Shown here one piece after another: positions 10,007 through 17,450 of a stretch of DNA of 64,000 nt. The notes beneath the pieces were generated by a model that saw nothing but the letters and a program-made list of their open reading frames with translations, was not told where the DNA came from and did no database searches. Source of the DNA: Rhodobacterales bacterium LSUCC0031 (GTDB lineage: Bacteria > Pseudomonadota > Alphaproteobacteria > Rhodobacterales > Rhodobacteraceae); the NCBI GenBank assembly GCA_015689735.1, contig WVSP01000001.1, positions 732,001-796,000 on the forward strand. Reading direction: 5' to 3'. The position numbers and the translations under genes are program-made. Position 1 is the first letter of the stretch; each line of letters begins with the position of its first letter.

Positions 10007-10938
10007 GCGTGATTTACCAGCGCGTCGCTTTGATCGGGTTGGGGCTGATCGCGGGCTCGATGGCCCATGCGATGCGGCGTGGCGGGCTTGCGGGTGAGAT
10101 CGTGGGGACTGCGCGCTCGGCCGAGACGCGCAAGATCGCCGCCGAGATCGGGCTGTGCGATCGGATCGTCGATACGGCGGCTGAGGCGGTCATGGGCGCC
10201 GATCTGGTCGTGCTGTGCGTGCCGCCGGGCGCGATGGGGGCGGTCGCCGCCGAGATCGCGCCGCATCTGGCACAAGGGGCGTGCGTCAGCGATGTGGGAT
10301 CGGTCAAGCGTGACGTGATCAGCCAAGTCGGCCCGCATATTCCGGCAGGTGTGCATTTCGTGCCAGCCCACCCTTTGGCGGGGACCGAGCATTCCGGGCC
10401 GCGCGCGGGTTTTGCCGAGTTGTTCGATAACCGCTATGTGCTTTTGACACCCGAAGCAGATACCGATCCCGCAGCCACAGCCAAGCTGCGTGCATTTTGG
10501 GAAGGTTGCGGCGCGCGCGTCGAGGAAATGGACGCCGATCACCATGATCTGGTGCTCGCGGTGACCAGCCACACGCCGCATCTGATCGCCTACACGATGG
10601 TGGGCGTGGCCGACGATCTGCGCCGCGTGACCGATAGCGAGGTCATCAAGTATTCAGCCGCGGGGTTCCGCGACTTTACCCGGATCGCCGCCAGCGATCC
10701 GACCATGTGGCGGGATGTGTTCCTGACCAACAAGGAGGCGACCCTCGAGATCCTGGGTCGTTTCACCGAAGAACTCTTCGCCCTCCAGCGCGCCATCAGG
10801 CGCGGGGATGGTGAGCACCTTCATGCGTATTTTACCCGTACTCGCGCTATACGTCGCGGCATCATCGAGGCTGGTCAGGATACGGACGCCCCCGATTTCG
10901 GGCGTGTGAAGGTGAAGCGCGAACCGACCGCAGGGTGA
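10003..10938 (+). CDS. tyrC: Prephenate/arogenate dehydrogenase
   Basis: 311 residues. NAD(P)-dependent oxidative decarboxylation in tyrosine synthesis. Rossmann motif [17 protein letters not shown] at the N-terminus, then [20 protein letters not shown] (catalytic His region) and [11 protein letters not shown]. Whether prephenate or arogenate is the true substrate cannot be seen; its coupling to a HisC-like aminotransferase fits either. It overlaps hisC by four bases at its 5' end and the extensin-like gene by four bases at its 3' end (GTGA), so all three are probably one operon. Confidence 0.92.
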   Translation: MSVIYQRVALIGLGLIAGSMAHAMRRGGLAGEIVGTARSAETRKIAAEIGLCDRIVDTAAEAVMGADLVVLCVPPGAMGAVAAEIAPHLAQGACVSDVGSVKRDVISQVGPHIPAGVHFVPAHPLAGTEHSGPRAGFAELFDNRYVLLTPEADTDPAATAKLRAFWEGCGARVEEMDADHHDLVLAVTSHTPHLIAYTMVGVADDLRRVTDSEVIKYSAAGFRDFTRIAASDPTMWRDVFLTNKEATLEILGRFTEELFALQRAIRRGDGEHLHAYFTRTRAIRRGIIEAGQDTDAPDFGRVKVKREPTAG

Positions 10939-11852
10939 GGTGCGTTGCAAGAAACGCAGCGCTTGCGCTTGCGCTTGCGGTCTTGTGGGTACATCCGGCG
11001 ATGTCCAATGCCCCCGATCGGTCGCTCCGCCCGGAATTGCGACCCATGGCGCCTGAAATGATCGCCCCCTTGCCGCGGATGGCCGCTATCGTCGTGCAAG
11101 CCGGGGTGCATGCACCCGCGAGATCGGCAAGGCCGGTGTTGCGGCCGATCCAGCCCCCGACCCATGTACAGCCGCCTGCGGTGGTGCTGGTCGCAATCGC
11201 AACGGATGCGAGCGCGCTGGCGGTTGCGCAATCCTTGCGGCCCAGCTTGCGCCCTGCGGGCCTTTCGCGGCCCGATAGCGGCACCGCACCGCGCCAAACC
11301 GTTGCATCACAGGTGTCAGGGGCGCAAGGTGGGCGGCTATGCGGCCGGAGCGGGCTTGTCGGTGACAGGCTTGCACCGATCCGGGCGACGCGCAACGGTT
11401 GTGGCATCGCCGAACCCGTCCGCCTACGCGAGGTCGAGGGGATTGCGCTTAGCACGCCTGCCACGCTGAATTGCGAAACGGCGCGCGCGCTACAGCAATG
11501 GGTGCGCCAAAGCCTTGTGCCTGATGTGGGCCGCTACGGCGGTGGCGTGCGGTCCTTGCGGGTCGTGGCCTCCTATGCCTGCCGGACGCGCAACAACCAG
11601 CCCGGCGCGCGGATTTCCGAACATGGGCGCGGCAATGCCATCGATATAGCGGGGATCGGGCTGGCGGATGGGACCGAGTTGACGGTGCTCAGTGATTGGC
11701 GCACGCGGCGCGAGGGGCGCATCTTGCGCGAACTGCATCGTGGCGCCTGCGGGCCGTTTGGCACGGTGCTCGGGCCTGATTCCGACCGCTTTCACCGAGA
11801 TCATTTTCATTTCGACGTGGCGCGCCATAGGAGCGGTGCCTTTTGTCGTTAG
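10935..11852 (+). CDS. Extensin-like domain protein, secreted
   Basis: 305 residues starting at GTG 10935, overlapping the tyrC stop. An N-terminal signal peptide is visible (hydrophobic run AALALALAVLWVHPA, cleavage near residue 25). A proline- and arginine-rich linker (about 30-130) is followed by the extensin-like C-terminal domain found in many alphaproteobacteria (about 135-305), with CGIAEPVRL, ACRTRNN, SEHGRGNAIDI and FHRDHFHFDVARH. The His/Asp pattern resembles D-Ala-D-Ala metallopeptidase folds, so a periplasmic cell-wall role is inferred, not shown. The coupling to aromatic amino acid genes is probably positional only. Confidence 0.82.
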   Translation: MRCVARNAALALALAVLWVHPAMSNAPDRSLRPELRPMAPEMIAPLPRMAAIVVQAGVHAPARSARPVLRPIQPPTHVQPPAVVLVAIATDASALAVAQSLRPSLRPAGLSRPDSGTAPRQTVASQVSGAQGGRLCGRSGLVGDRLAPIRATRNGCGIAEPVRLREVEGIALSTPATLNCETARALQQWVRQSLVPDVGRYGGGVRSLRVVASYACRTRNNQPGARISEHGRGNAIDIAGIGLADGTELTVLSDWRTRREGRILRELHRGACGPFGTVLGPDSDRFHRDHFHFDVARHRSGAFCR

Positions 11853-11907
11853 GGCATGGTGGCCTTCGTTTTTCGCGTGGCCTTCCCGTGGGGCTGGTGT
11901 GCGGGCG

Positions 11908-12909
11908 TTAGCGTAGCCTGATGCGCGGGCCTTGGCCCACGGGGAGGGGGCCGAGAAAGACGAAGCCTTGATCAAGACGCAAGCTGACATCGAGATCTTC
12001 GCGCCGCCCCGACAACCCTGCGAGAAAACCAAGCGCGCTCTCTGCCGTTTGACGTAAGCCGGGGGGCAACAGCCCTGCGCGCTCGGCCATCGCGAGCATT
12101 TCCGGCCAATTTTGCGCACGGATGGCAATCTCTCCGGTCGGTTGCCCTTGGGCGTCGATATCGACCGTGCCAGACAAGCGCAGCATCAAGGCCCCCCATT
12201 CGGCGCGCGCCTCGGAGAGCGCGATGCGGGTGGGTTGTGGACGCGCATCCTCGATCGCGGTGATATCCCATGGCCGGTCGAAATCGACCACACCCGCGGC
12301 GCTGACCACGGGGATAGCGGCTGGCAATACCCCTGCCGGATCAAGCAGGCGTGTCACCTGTTCGGCAGGCACCAGATCGGTGGCCGAAAAACGCATCTCG
12401 TAGCGCGCATCTGTGCCGTCTTGGCGGATCATGACGATCTGGCCTTGGGCAAGCTGGCTTTCCCAGCCAAGCGAGCTGGCAATGACAAGCCCCTGCATCC
12501 GGGTTTGCGATGCTTCGAGCGCCATTTGCGCGCCCGGCCTGACATCGAGGGTTGAGGACAGCGTATCTGCGCTGATCGTCAGCCGCTCAACCGGCGAGGC
12601 GATCATGTGGCGTTCGGGCCAAATCGCGGTGATCTGTGACAGATCCCATGACGGGTGGCGCAAGGTGAAATAAGGCGCGGTCCATGCAAGCCCTGTCGCG
12701 GGATCAGCCAGCGTCACGCCCACAAGCCGTGTCTCGAAGGCGGAGGGGAAGCCGGTGACGAGAATGTCATCGACGCCAACCTGCCAGCCCTCGGCCATGC
12801 GCGCGGCAAACCAGCTTTCGACCGTGCGTTTGCTGAACGCGGCCCATCCGAACCAAGCGGCCACGCCAAGCGCACCGATGAGCGAAAGAATGACGAATGC
12901 GCGCTTCAT
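11908..12909 (-). CDS. DUF2125 domain-containing protein, exported or anchored
   Basis: 333 residues from ATG 12909 (MKRAFVILSLIGALGV), which opens a clear signal peptide or N-terminal anchor (hydrophobic residues 4-24). The rest looks like the beta-rich DUF2125 family of alphaproteobacteria: DILVTGFPSAFETRL, HPSWDLSQI and VVDFDRPWDITAIED. Function is unknown; probably periplasmic. The frame stays open upstream to 13635, but that stretch lies opposite the ChaC-like gene and has no coding character, so the start at 12909 is preferred. Its 3' end converges on the extensin-like gene 55 bp away. Confidence 0.8.
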   Translation of the reverse strand: MKRAFVILSLIGALGVAAWFGWAAFSKRTVESWFAARMAEGWQVGVDDILVTGFPSAFETRLVGVTLADPATGLAWTAPYFTLRHPSWDLSQITAIWPERHMIASPVERLTISADTLSSTLDVRPGAQMALEASQTRMQGLVIASSLGWESQLAQGQIVMIRQDGTDARYEMRFSATDLVPAEQVTRLLDPAGVLPAAIPVVSAAGVVDFDRPWDITAIEDARPQPTRIALSEARAEWGALMLRLSGTVDIDAQGQPTGEIAIRAQNWPEMLAMAERAGLLPPGLRQTAESALGFLAGLSGRREDLDVSLRLDQGFVFLGPLPVGQGPRIRLR

Positions 12910-12984
12910 GCAAGACCTACCAACCCAATTTCGCATTGGGTATAGCCGCCAGGGTGGCGGCTGACCATGCGGGAGAACACTGCG

Positions 12985-13521
12985 ATGAACGATCTTTGGG
13001 TCTTCGGCTATGGCTCGCTTTTGTGGAATCCCGGTTTTGCCGTGGCTGAAACGCGGCAAGCACGCCTTTTTGGTTGGCGGCGCAGCTTTTGCATGACCTC
13101 GATCCATCATCGCGGCACCCCTGATGCGCCTGGCTTGGTTTTGGCGCTTGACCAGGCCGAGGGGGCCGTTTGTCACGGGGTCGCGTTCCGTGTGGCCGCG
13201 GGCGATGTGCGAGCAAGCTTGGCCTATCTGCGGGAACGTGAGTTGGTCTCGTCTGCCTATCTTGAGACACGCCAGAGCGTCACGTTGGATTGCGGGCGCA
13301 TGTTGGATGATGTGCTGACCTACGTCATTGACCCCGGCCATGCCCAATATTGCGAATGGCCGCTTGAGACGCAGGCCAGGATCATCGCCCATGCCGTCGG
13401 CGGGCGTGGGCCGAATGATGAATATCTCGAGAATACCGCGCGACAGCTGCATCTTTTGGGATTGCCCGATCCTGATCTGGATTGGTTGGTTGCACGGGTG
13501 CGTCAGATCAAGGCAGGGTAG
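12985..13521 (+). CDS. Gamma-glutamylcyclotransferase, ChaC-like
   Basis: 178 residues. The ChaC family degrades glutathione to 5-oxoproline and Cys-Gly. The substrate-binding loop VFGYGSLLWNPGF lies at the N-terminus and is diagnostic; the later acidic segment with YLRERELVSSAY holds the likely catalytic Glu. ATG 12985 is preceded by GGGAG 10 bases upstream and preferred over an in-frame ATG at 12967. Divergent from the DUF2125 gene. Preference for glutathione is inferred from family. Confidence 0.88.
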   Translation: MNDLWVFGYGSLLWNPGFAVAETRQARLFGWRRSFCMTSIHHRGTPDAPGLVLALDQAEGAVCHGVAFRVAAGDVRASLAYLRERELVSSAYLETRQSVTLDCGRMLDDVLTYVIDPGHAQYCEWPLETQARIIAHAVGGRGPNDEYLENTARQLHLLGLPDPDLDWLVARVRQIKAG

Positions 13522-13592
13522 GCGTGTCGTGCATTGGCATATCCTGCCCATCCTTGTAGATTGATGTGACACTGAAAGAACCGGGCCTGACC

Positions 13593-14801
13593 ATGGCGAG
13601 CAGAGAAGACATCGGCACAGACAAGCCGGCGACACATATCACGCGACCCATACGCCAAATCGTGCTGATGTTGTTGATTTGTGCCGCCGTGATTGCGGGG
13701 GGCGTTGTGATCTGGCCTGCGGTGCAGCCGGTCTTTCTGGCCTCGCCCGTGCTGAACGGGACCATCGGGATCGTCTTTATCATCGGTGTATTGGCCTGTT
13801 ACATGCAGGTTTTCCAACTGTTCTCGTCGATCACGTGGATCGAGGCGATTGCCAGGAACGCGCCGCAAGATGCGACCGAACGGCCACCGCGGCTTTTGGC
13901 GGCAATGACCGGGATCGCGCGGGTGCGTGGACGGACGATTCAGGTGACAGGGCCGGCCGCGCGCTCGATCCTCGATTCTGTCGGCTCGCGGATGGAAGAA
14001 AGCCGCGACATCACCCGTTACCTTGCGAATCTGCTGATTTTCTTGGGCCTTCTTGGCACTTTCTTTGGCTTGGCGACCACGGTTCCGGCGGTTGTGGATA
14101 CGATCCGCTCCTTGCAGCCTGCTGAAGGCGAGGAAGGTTTGGCCGTTTTCGGACGGCTCATGAATGGGCTTGAGGATCAGCTCGGCGGCATGGGCACGGC
14201 CTTTGCCTCGTCGCTGTTGGGGCTTGCGGGTTCACTTGTGGTGGGTTTGCTGGAACTTTACGCAGGCCATGGGCAGAACCGCTTTTACCGCGAATTGGAG
14301 GAATGGCTGGCCTCGATTACACGGGTCAGCCTTGGCGGCGGCGAGGGTGAGGGTAGCGTTGACCGCAGCGCGATTGCCACCGTGCTTGATCATATGGTCG
14401 ATCAGGTCGAAACGCTGCAATCGCTGTTCGCCCAATCCGAGGCGCGCCGTGCCGAGACGGAAGCGCGCATGCTGCATTTGGCAAACGCGATCGAGGGGTT
14501 GGCGGGACAGTTCGGACAGGCCCCCTTTGCCGCGACCGAACGCTTGGCCGCAGGGCAAGAACAGTTGATCGAGGTTTTGGCCGCCATGCAGGGCAAGCCC
14601 GCGATCGACGAAGAAAGCCGCGCGAGGCTGCGCTCGATCGATGTGCAATTGCTCAAAATCTACGAGGATCTTGGCACGACGCGCGATGCCGAGATCTTGC
14701 TGTTGCGCCGCGATATCACCGATTTGACCCAAGCCTTGCGCGATCTCGTCGCGGCCGCGCGCGCGCCTGCCCGCCAGCCGCGCGGGCCAAGCGGGGGCTG
14801 A
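13593..14801 (+). CDS. MotA/TolQ/ExbB-like proton channel protein
   Basis: 402 residues from ATG 13593 (a GTG at 13566 would add nine). Four membrane segments: about 22-41, 55-77, 143-169 and 201-225, the last two forming the MotA/TolQ channel pair (IFLGLLGTFFGLATTVPAVV and GTAFASSLLGLAGSLVVGLL). A long cytoplasmic tail of about 170 residues with coiled-coil character follows. It precedes a MotB/OmpA-like gene by six bases; together they should form an inner-membrane, proton-driven stator-like complex. No flagellar, Tol or TonB genes are nearby. It resembles ZorA of Zorya defence systems in layout, but no ZorC/D/E partners are present. What it energises is unknown. Confidence 0.82.
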   Translation: MASREDIGTDKPATHITRPIRQIVLMLLICAAVIAGGVVIWPAVQPVFLASPVLNGTIGIVFIIGVLACYMQVFQLFSSITWIEAIARNAPQDATERPPRLLAAMTGIARVRGRTIQVTGPAARSILDSVGSRMEESRDITRYLANLLIFLGLLGTFFGLATTVPAVVDTIRSLQPAEGEEGLAVFGRLMNGLEDQLGGMGTAFASSLLGLAGSLVVGLLELYAGHGQNRFYRELEEWLASITRVSLGGGEGEGSVDRSAIATVLDHMVDQVETLQSLFAQSEARRAETEARMLHLANAIEGLAGQFGQAPFAATERLAAGQEQLIEVLAAMQGKPAIDEESRARLRSIDVQLLKIYEDLGTTRDAEILLLRRDITDLTQALRDLVAAARAPARQPRGPSGG

Positions 14802-14807
14802 TCCAAG

Positions 14808-16397
14808 ATGGCTTTCCAGCGCCGCGCCGGTAACCGTGTCTCGGGCGCCATCTGGCCGGGCTTTGTGGATGCGATCACCGCCCTTTTGATGGTGATGATC
14901 TTCGTCTTGACTATCTTCATGGTGGTGCAATTCGTCCTGTCGGAAGAAATCAACAACCAAGACGACGAGTTGAACAGTCTGAACGCGCAGCTGAACGCAT
15001 TGTCGCAAGCCTTGGGCCTTGAGACGGCGCGCGCGTCAACCCTTGAGAGCCGGGTCGCAACGCTTGCGAGCAGTTTGACCACGGCGCAGGGGGAATTGGC
15101 CGCCCAAGCCGCGCTGATTGCCGATTTCGAAGCACAGGTTGCCTCGCTGATCGCGGCCAACACAACGCTTACCGCCGAACGCGATGCGGCTGATGCGGCG
15201 CTTGCCGAAAGCCTGAGCGCCGCTGAGGCTTTGGAACTGGCTGTGGCAACAGCGCGCAGTGAATTGGATGCCGCCGCAGAAGAGGCCCGCCTTGCCGCGG
15301 CTCGCCGCGCGGCACTCGAAGCCTTGATCGCCGATCTGGAACGTGACGCCACAAGCCGAGACACACGGATCGCCACACTGGAAGACAGCCTGTCCGAGGC
15401 CGAGGCTGCCCGTCTGGTCGAGGCCGCCGCAGCCGAGGCGCTGCGCGCGCGGCTGGAAGATGCCGATGCGGAGCTGACGGCAATGACCTTGGCCTTGGAG
15501 GAACAGCGCCGCCGTGCCGAAGAGACACTGACGCTTCTGGCCGCGGCGCAAGCAGCCGCCGATGATTTGGCCGAGGCTGACGCCGCCCGCGCCGCCGCCA
15601 TGTCGCAGGCCGAGCGGCAAGCGGCTCTCTTGGCTGTTGCCAATGCCCAGCTTGCCACCGCCGAGGCGGCAAGCGCCGAAAGCCAGCGGCAGGTAGCGCT
15701 GTTGAATGAACAGGTAGCGGCACTGCGCCAGCAATTGGGGGCGCTGCAAGGTTTGCTTGATGCCTCTGCCGAACGCGATGCGGCGGCCGAGGTGCAGATC
15801 GCCAATCTGGGCGCGCAGTTGAACGCCGCCCTTGCCCGTGTCGCGGCTGAGCAACAGCAGCTTGCGCGCGAGCAAACCCGCGTGGCCGAGCTTGAGGCCG
15901 CAGAGGCCGCCCGCCTTGCCGCCGAGGCGCAGGAATTGGCGCGCTATCGCTCGGAATTCTTTGGGCGGCTGCGGACGCTGCTTGAAGGGCGCGAAGGTGT
16001 GAAGATCGAAGGCGACCGCTTTGTCTTTTCGTCCGAAGTGTTGTTCGAAGTGGGTTCGGCCGATCTCGCCCCTGCCGGGCTTGAGCAGATCGCCAATGTG
16101 GCAAGCTTATTGAACGAGGTGGCGGGTGAGATCCCCGATACGATCGACTGGATCTTGCGCGTGGATGGCCATACCGACGACCGCCCGTTGCGCGGTGATG
16201 GGGATTTCGCCTCGAATTGGGAGTTGAGCCAAGCCCGCGCGCTGTCGGTGGTACAATATCTGGCGGGAGAGTTGGGCTTTCCCTCGGATCGTTTGGCCGC
16301 GACGGGCTTTGGCGAATATAACCCGGTCGCGACCAATGACACCGCGCAGGGACGGGCGCAGAACCGGCGAATCGAATTGAAACTGACCGAGCGCTGA
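14808..16397 (+). CDS. MotB/OmpA-like protein with long periplasmic coiled coil
   Basis: 529 residues. One N-terminal membrane helix (about 17-44) with an aspartate at residue 21 in WPGFVDAITALL, placed like the proton-carrying Asp of MotB. Then about 330 residues of Ala/Glu/Leu-rich heptads (about 48-385), much longer than MotB, and a C-terminal OmpA-like peptidoglycan-binding domain (about 400-529) with LFEVGSADL, VDGHTDD and GEYNPVATN...RAQNRRIELKL. It starts six bases after the channel gene. The long coil could span much of the periplasm. Function unproven; convergent with an M23 peptidase gene 12 bp away. Confidence 0.85.
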   Translation: MAFQRRAGNRVSGAIWPGFVDAITALLMVMIFVLTIFMVVQFVLSEEINNQDDELNSLNAQLNALSQALGLETARASTLESRVATLASSLTTAQGELAAQAALIADFEAQVASLIAANTTLTAERDAADAALAESLSAAEALELAVATARSELDAAAEEARLAAARRAALEALIADLERDATSRDTRIATLEDSLSEAEAARLVEAAAAEALRARLEDADAELTAMTLALEEQRRRAEETLTLLAAAQAAADDLAEADAARAAAMSQAERQAALLAVANAQLATAEAASAESQRQVALLNEQVAALRQQLGALQGLLDASAERDAAAEVQIANLGAQLNAALARVAAEQQQLAREQTRVAELEAAEAARLAAEAQELARYRSEFFGRLRTLLEGREGVKIEGDRFVFSSEVLFEVGSADLAPAGLEQIANVASLLNEVAGEIPDTIDWILRVDGHTDDRPLRGDGDFASNWELSQARALSVVQYLAGELGFPSDRLAATGFGEYNPVATNDTAQGRAQNRRIELKLTER

Positions 16398-16409
16398 GCG
16401 CCTGGCGGG

Positions 16410-17369
16410 TCAGGGGGTGATCACCACGCGGGTGGTCAGGCTGTCGATCACGGTTGCACCATCGCGGATCAGGCTCACCGCCCCGGTGTAAAGGCCGGGT
16501 GGCCAACCCGCCGGTGGGCTGCGCCGCCCTGTTGCGCGGAAAAGCTGGGCTTGGTTGCGCTCCAAGGTGACATCTTGGGCATGCACCATGTCACCGGCGG
16601 CATTGGTAATGCTCAGCCGCAAGATATCGCCGCCGCGCGCGCTATGGAGATAGGCCCAAAGCACAAGCGCCGGGTCGGTTGGGCCGATCTGGCCGTGATC
16701 GGCGGCCCCGGTCTTGATCGCTTCATAGCTGGGCATCTCGGGGGCAAAACCTGCGGCCAGGATCTCGCCCGGCACATGGGGCAGGGGATCTTGCCACAGC
16801 GTTGGTTCGCCCGAGCCGCACGTGCCGGCGGCGGATGGCGCGAAAGGGTCGATCACGCGCCCGGCATGGCGCAGGATGAATTCCAGATGCGGAAATTCGG
16901 TCCGGCCGGAATAGCCGATCAGGCCAAGCGGTGTTCCGGCGGTCATTGTTTGACCTAGCGTGACGGAAATCGATCCCTGCATCAGGTGGCAATATTGGGT
17001 TTCCCAGCCATCGGCATGGGTCAGCGCCACACCATTGCCGCAGCCCTGCCCATCGGCCATTGTCGTCGTACCGCCATCTGGCACGCCGTCGCGCAAGGCC
17101 CGCACGACCCCATCGGCGGCGGCAACCACGACCATGCCCGCAACCATCCCCGCCATATCGACGGTGCGGATATCGGTGCCGGTATGGCCATCATAGCTTT
17201 GCGGGCCACAGGCGAAATCGCGCGCCCCCGGTCCGGGGTCGTGATCGACGAATTGCTGCAAGAAACAGGTTTCGCCCAAGGTGCAATCGACCGGGAAGAC
17301 AAGCGGCGGCCCGTCTTGGGCTGACACCGGCAGTGCGCAGAGACAAAACACCAACGGCAACACACGCAT
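16410..17369 (-). CDS. M23 (LytM-type) metallopeptidase, secreted
   Basis: 319 residues from ATG 17369; signal peptide MRVLPLVFCLCALPVSAQ. The LytM zinc fold is at about residues 60-170: HTGTDIR (metal His and Asp), HADGWETQYCHL and FPHLEFILR. The usual HxH is here HLE, as in several divergent M23 proteins, so catalysis may be intact or lost. A C-terminal beta domain (about 215-319) follows. Six or more cysteines suggest disulfides. It faces the MotB/OmpA-like gene and is plausibly a peptidoglycan hydrolase of the same envelope theme; that link is inferred. Confidence 0.82.
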   Translation of the reverse strand: MRVLPLVFCLCALPVSAQDGPPLVFPVDCTLGETCFLQQFVDHDPGPGARDFACGPQSYDGHTGTDIRTVDMAGMVAGMVVVAAADGVVRALRDGVPDGGTTTMADGQGCGNGVALTHADGWETQYCHLMQGSISVTLGQTMTAGTPLGLIGYSGRTEFPHLEFILRHAGRVIDPFAPSAAGTCGSGEPTLWQDPLPHVPGEILAAGFAPEMPSYEAIKTGAADHGQIGPTDPALVLWAYLHSARGGDILRLSITNAAGDMVHAQDVTLERNQAQLFRATGRRSPPAGWPPGLYTGAVSLIRDGATVIDSLTTRVVITP

Positions 17370-17398
17370 CGCCACACCTTACCCTATCCTCACGAAAG

Positions 17399-17433
17399 AA
17401 AAAGGCCCGGCGCAAGTGAGGCCGGACCTTTTG
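17399..17433 (-). terminator. Rho-independent terminator of clpA
   Basis: AAAGG-C-CCGGC pairs with GCCGG-A-CCTTT around a nine-base loop, with one internal mismatch. Read on the minus strand the stem is followed by TTTTTCTTT. It lies 20 bases beyond the clpA stop and just upstream of the M23 peptidase gene. Confidence 0.8.
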
Positions 17434-17450
17434 TCCCTTACCCTACACAG

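Noticed and set aside
12910-13635. N-terminal extension of the DUF2125 protein to 575 residues
   Set aside because: The extension is antisense to the ChaC-like gene and would bury the signal peptide that begins at 12909.
13593-16397. Zorya-type anti-phage system
   Set aside because: Two genes resemble ZorA/ZorB in layout, but no ZorC, ZorD or ZorE is next to them; flanks are ordinary housekeeping genes.
14660-16506. Open frames antisense to the coiled-coil protein
   Set aside because: Ser/Ala/Arg-rich shadows of a repetitive coding sequence.
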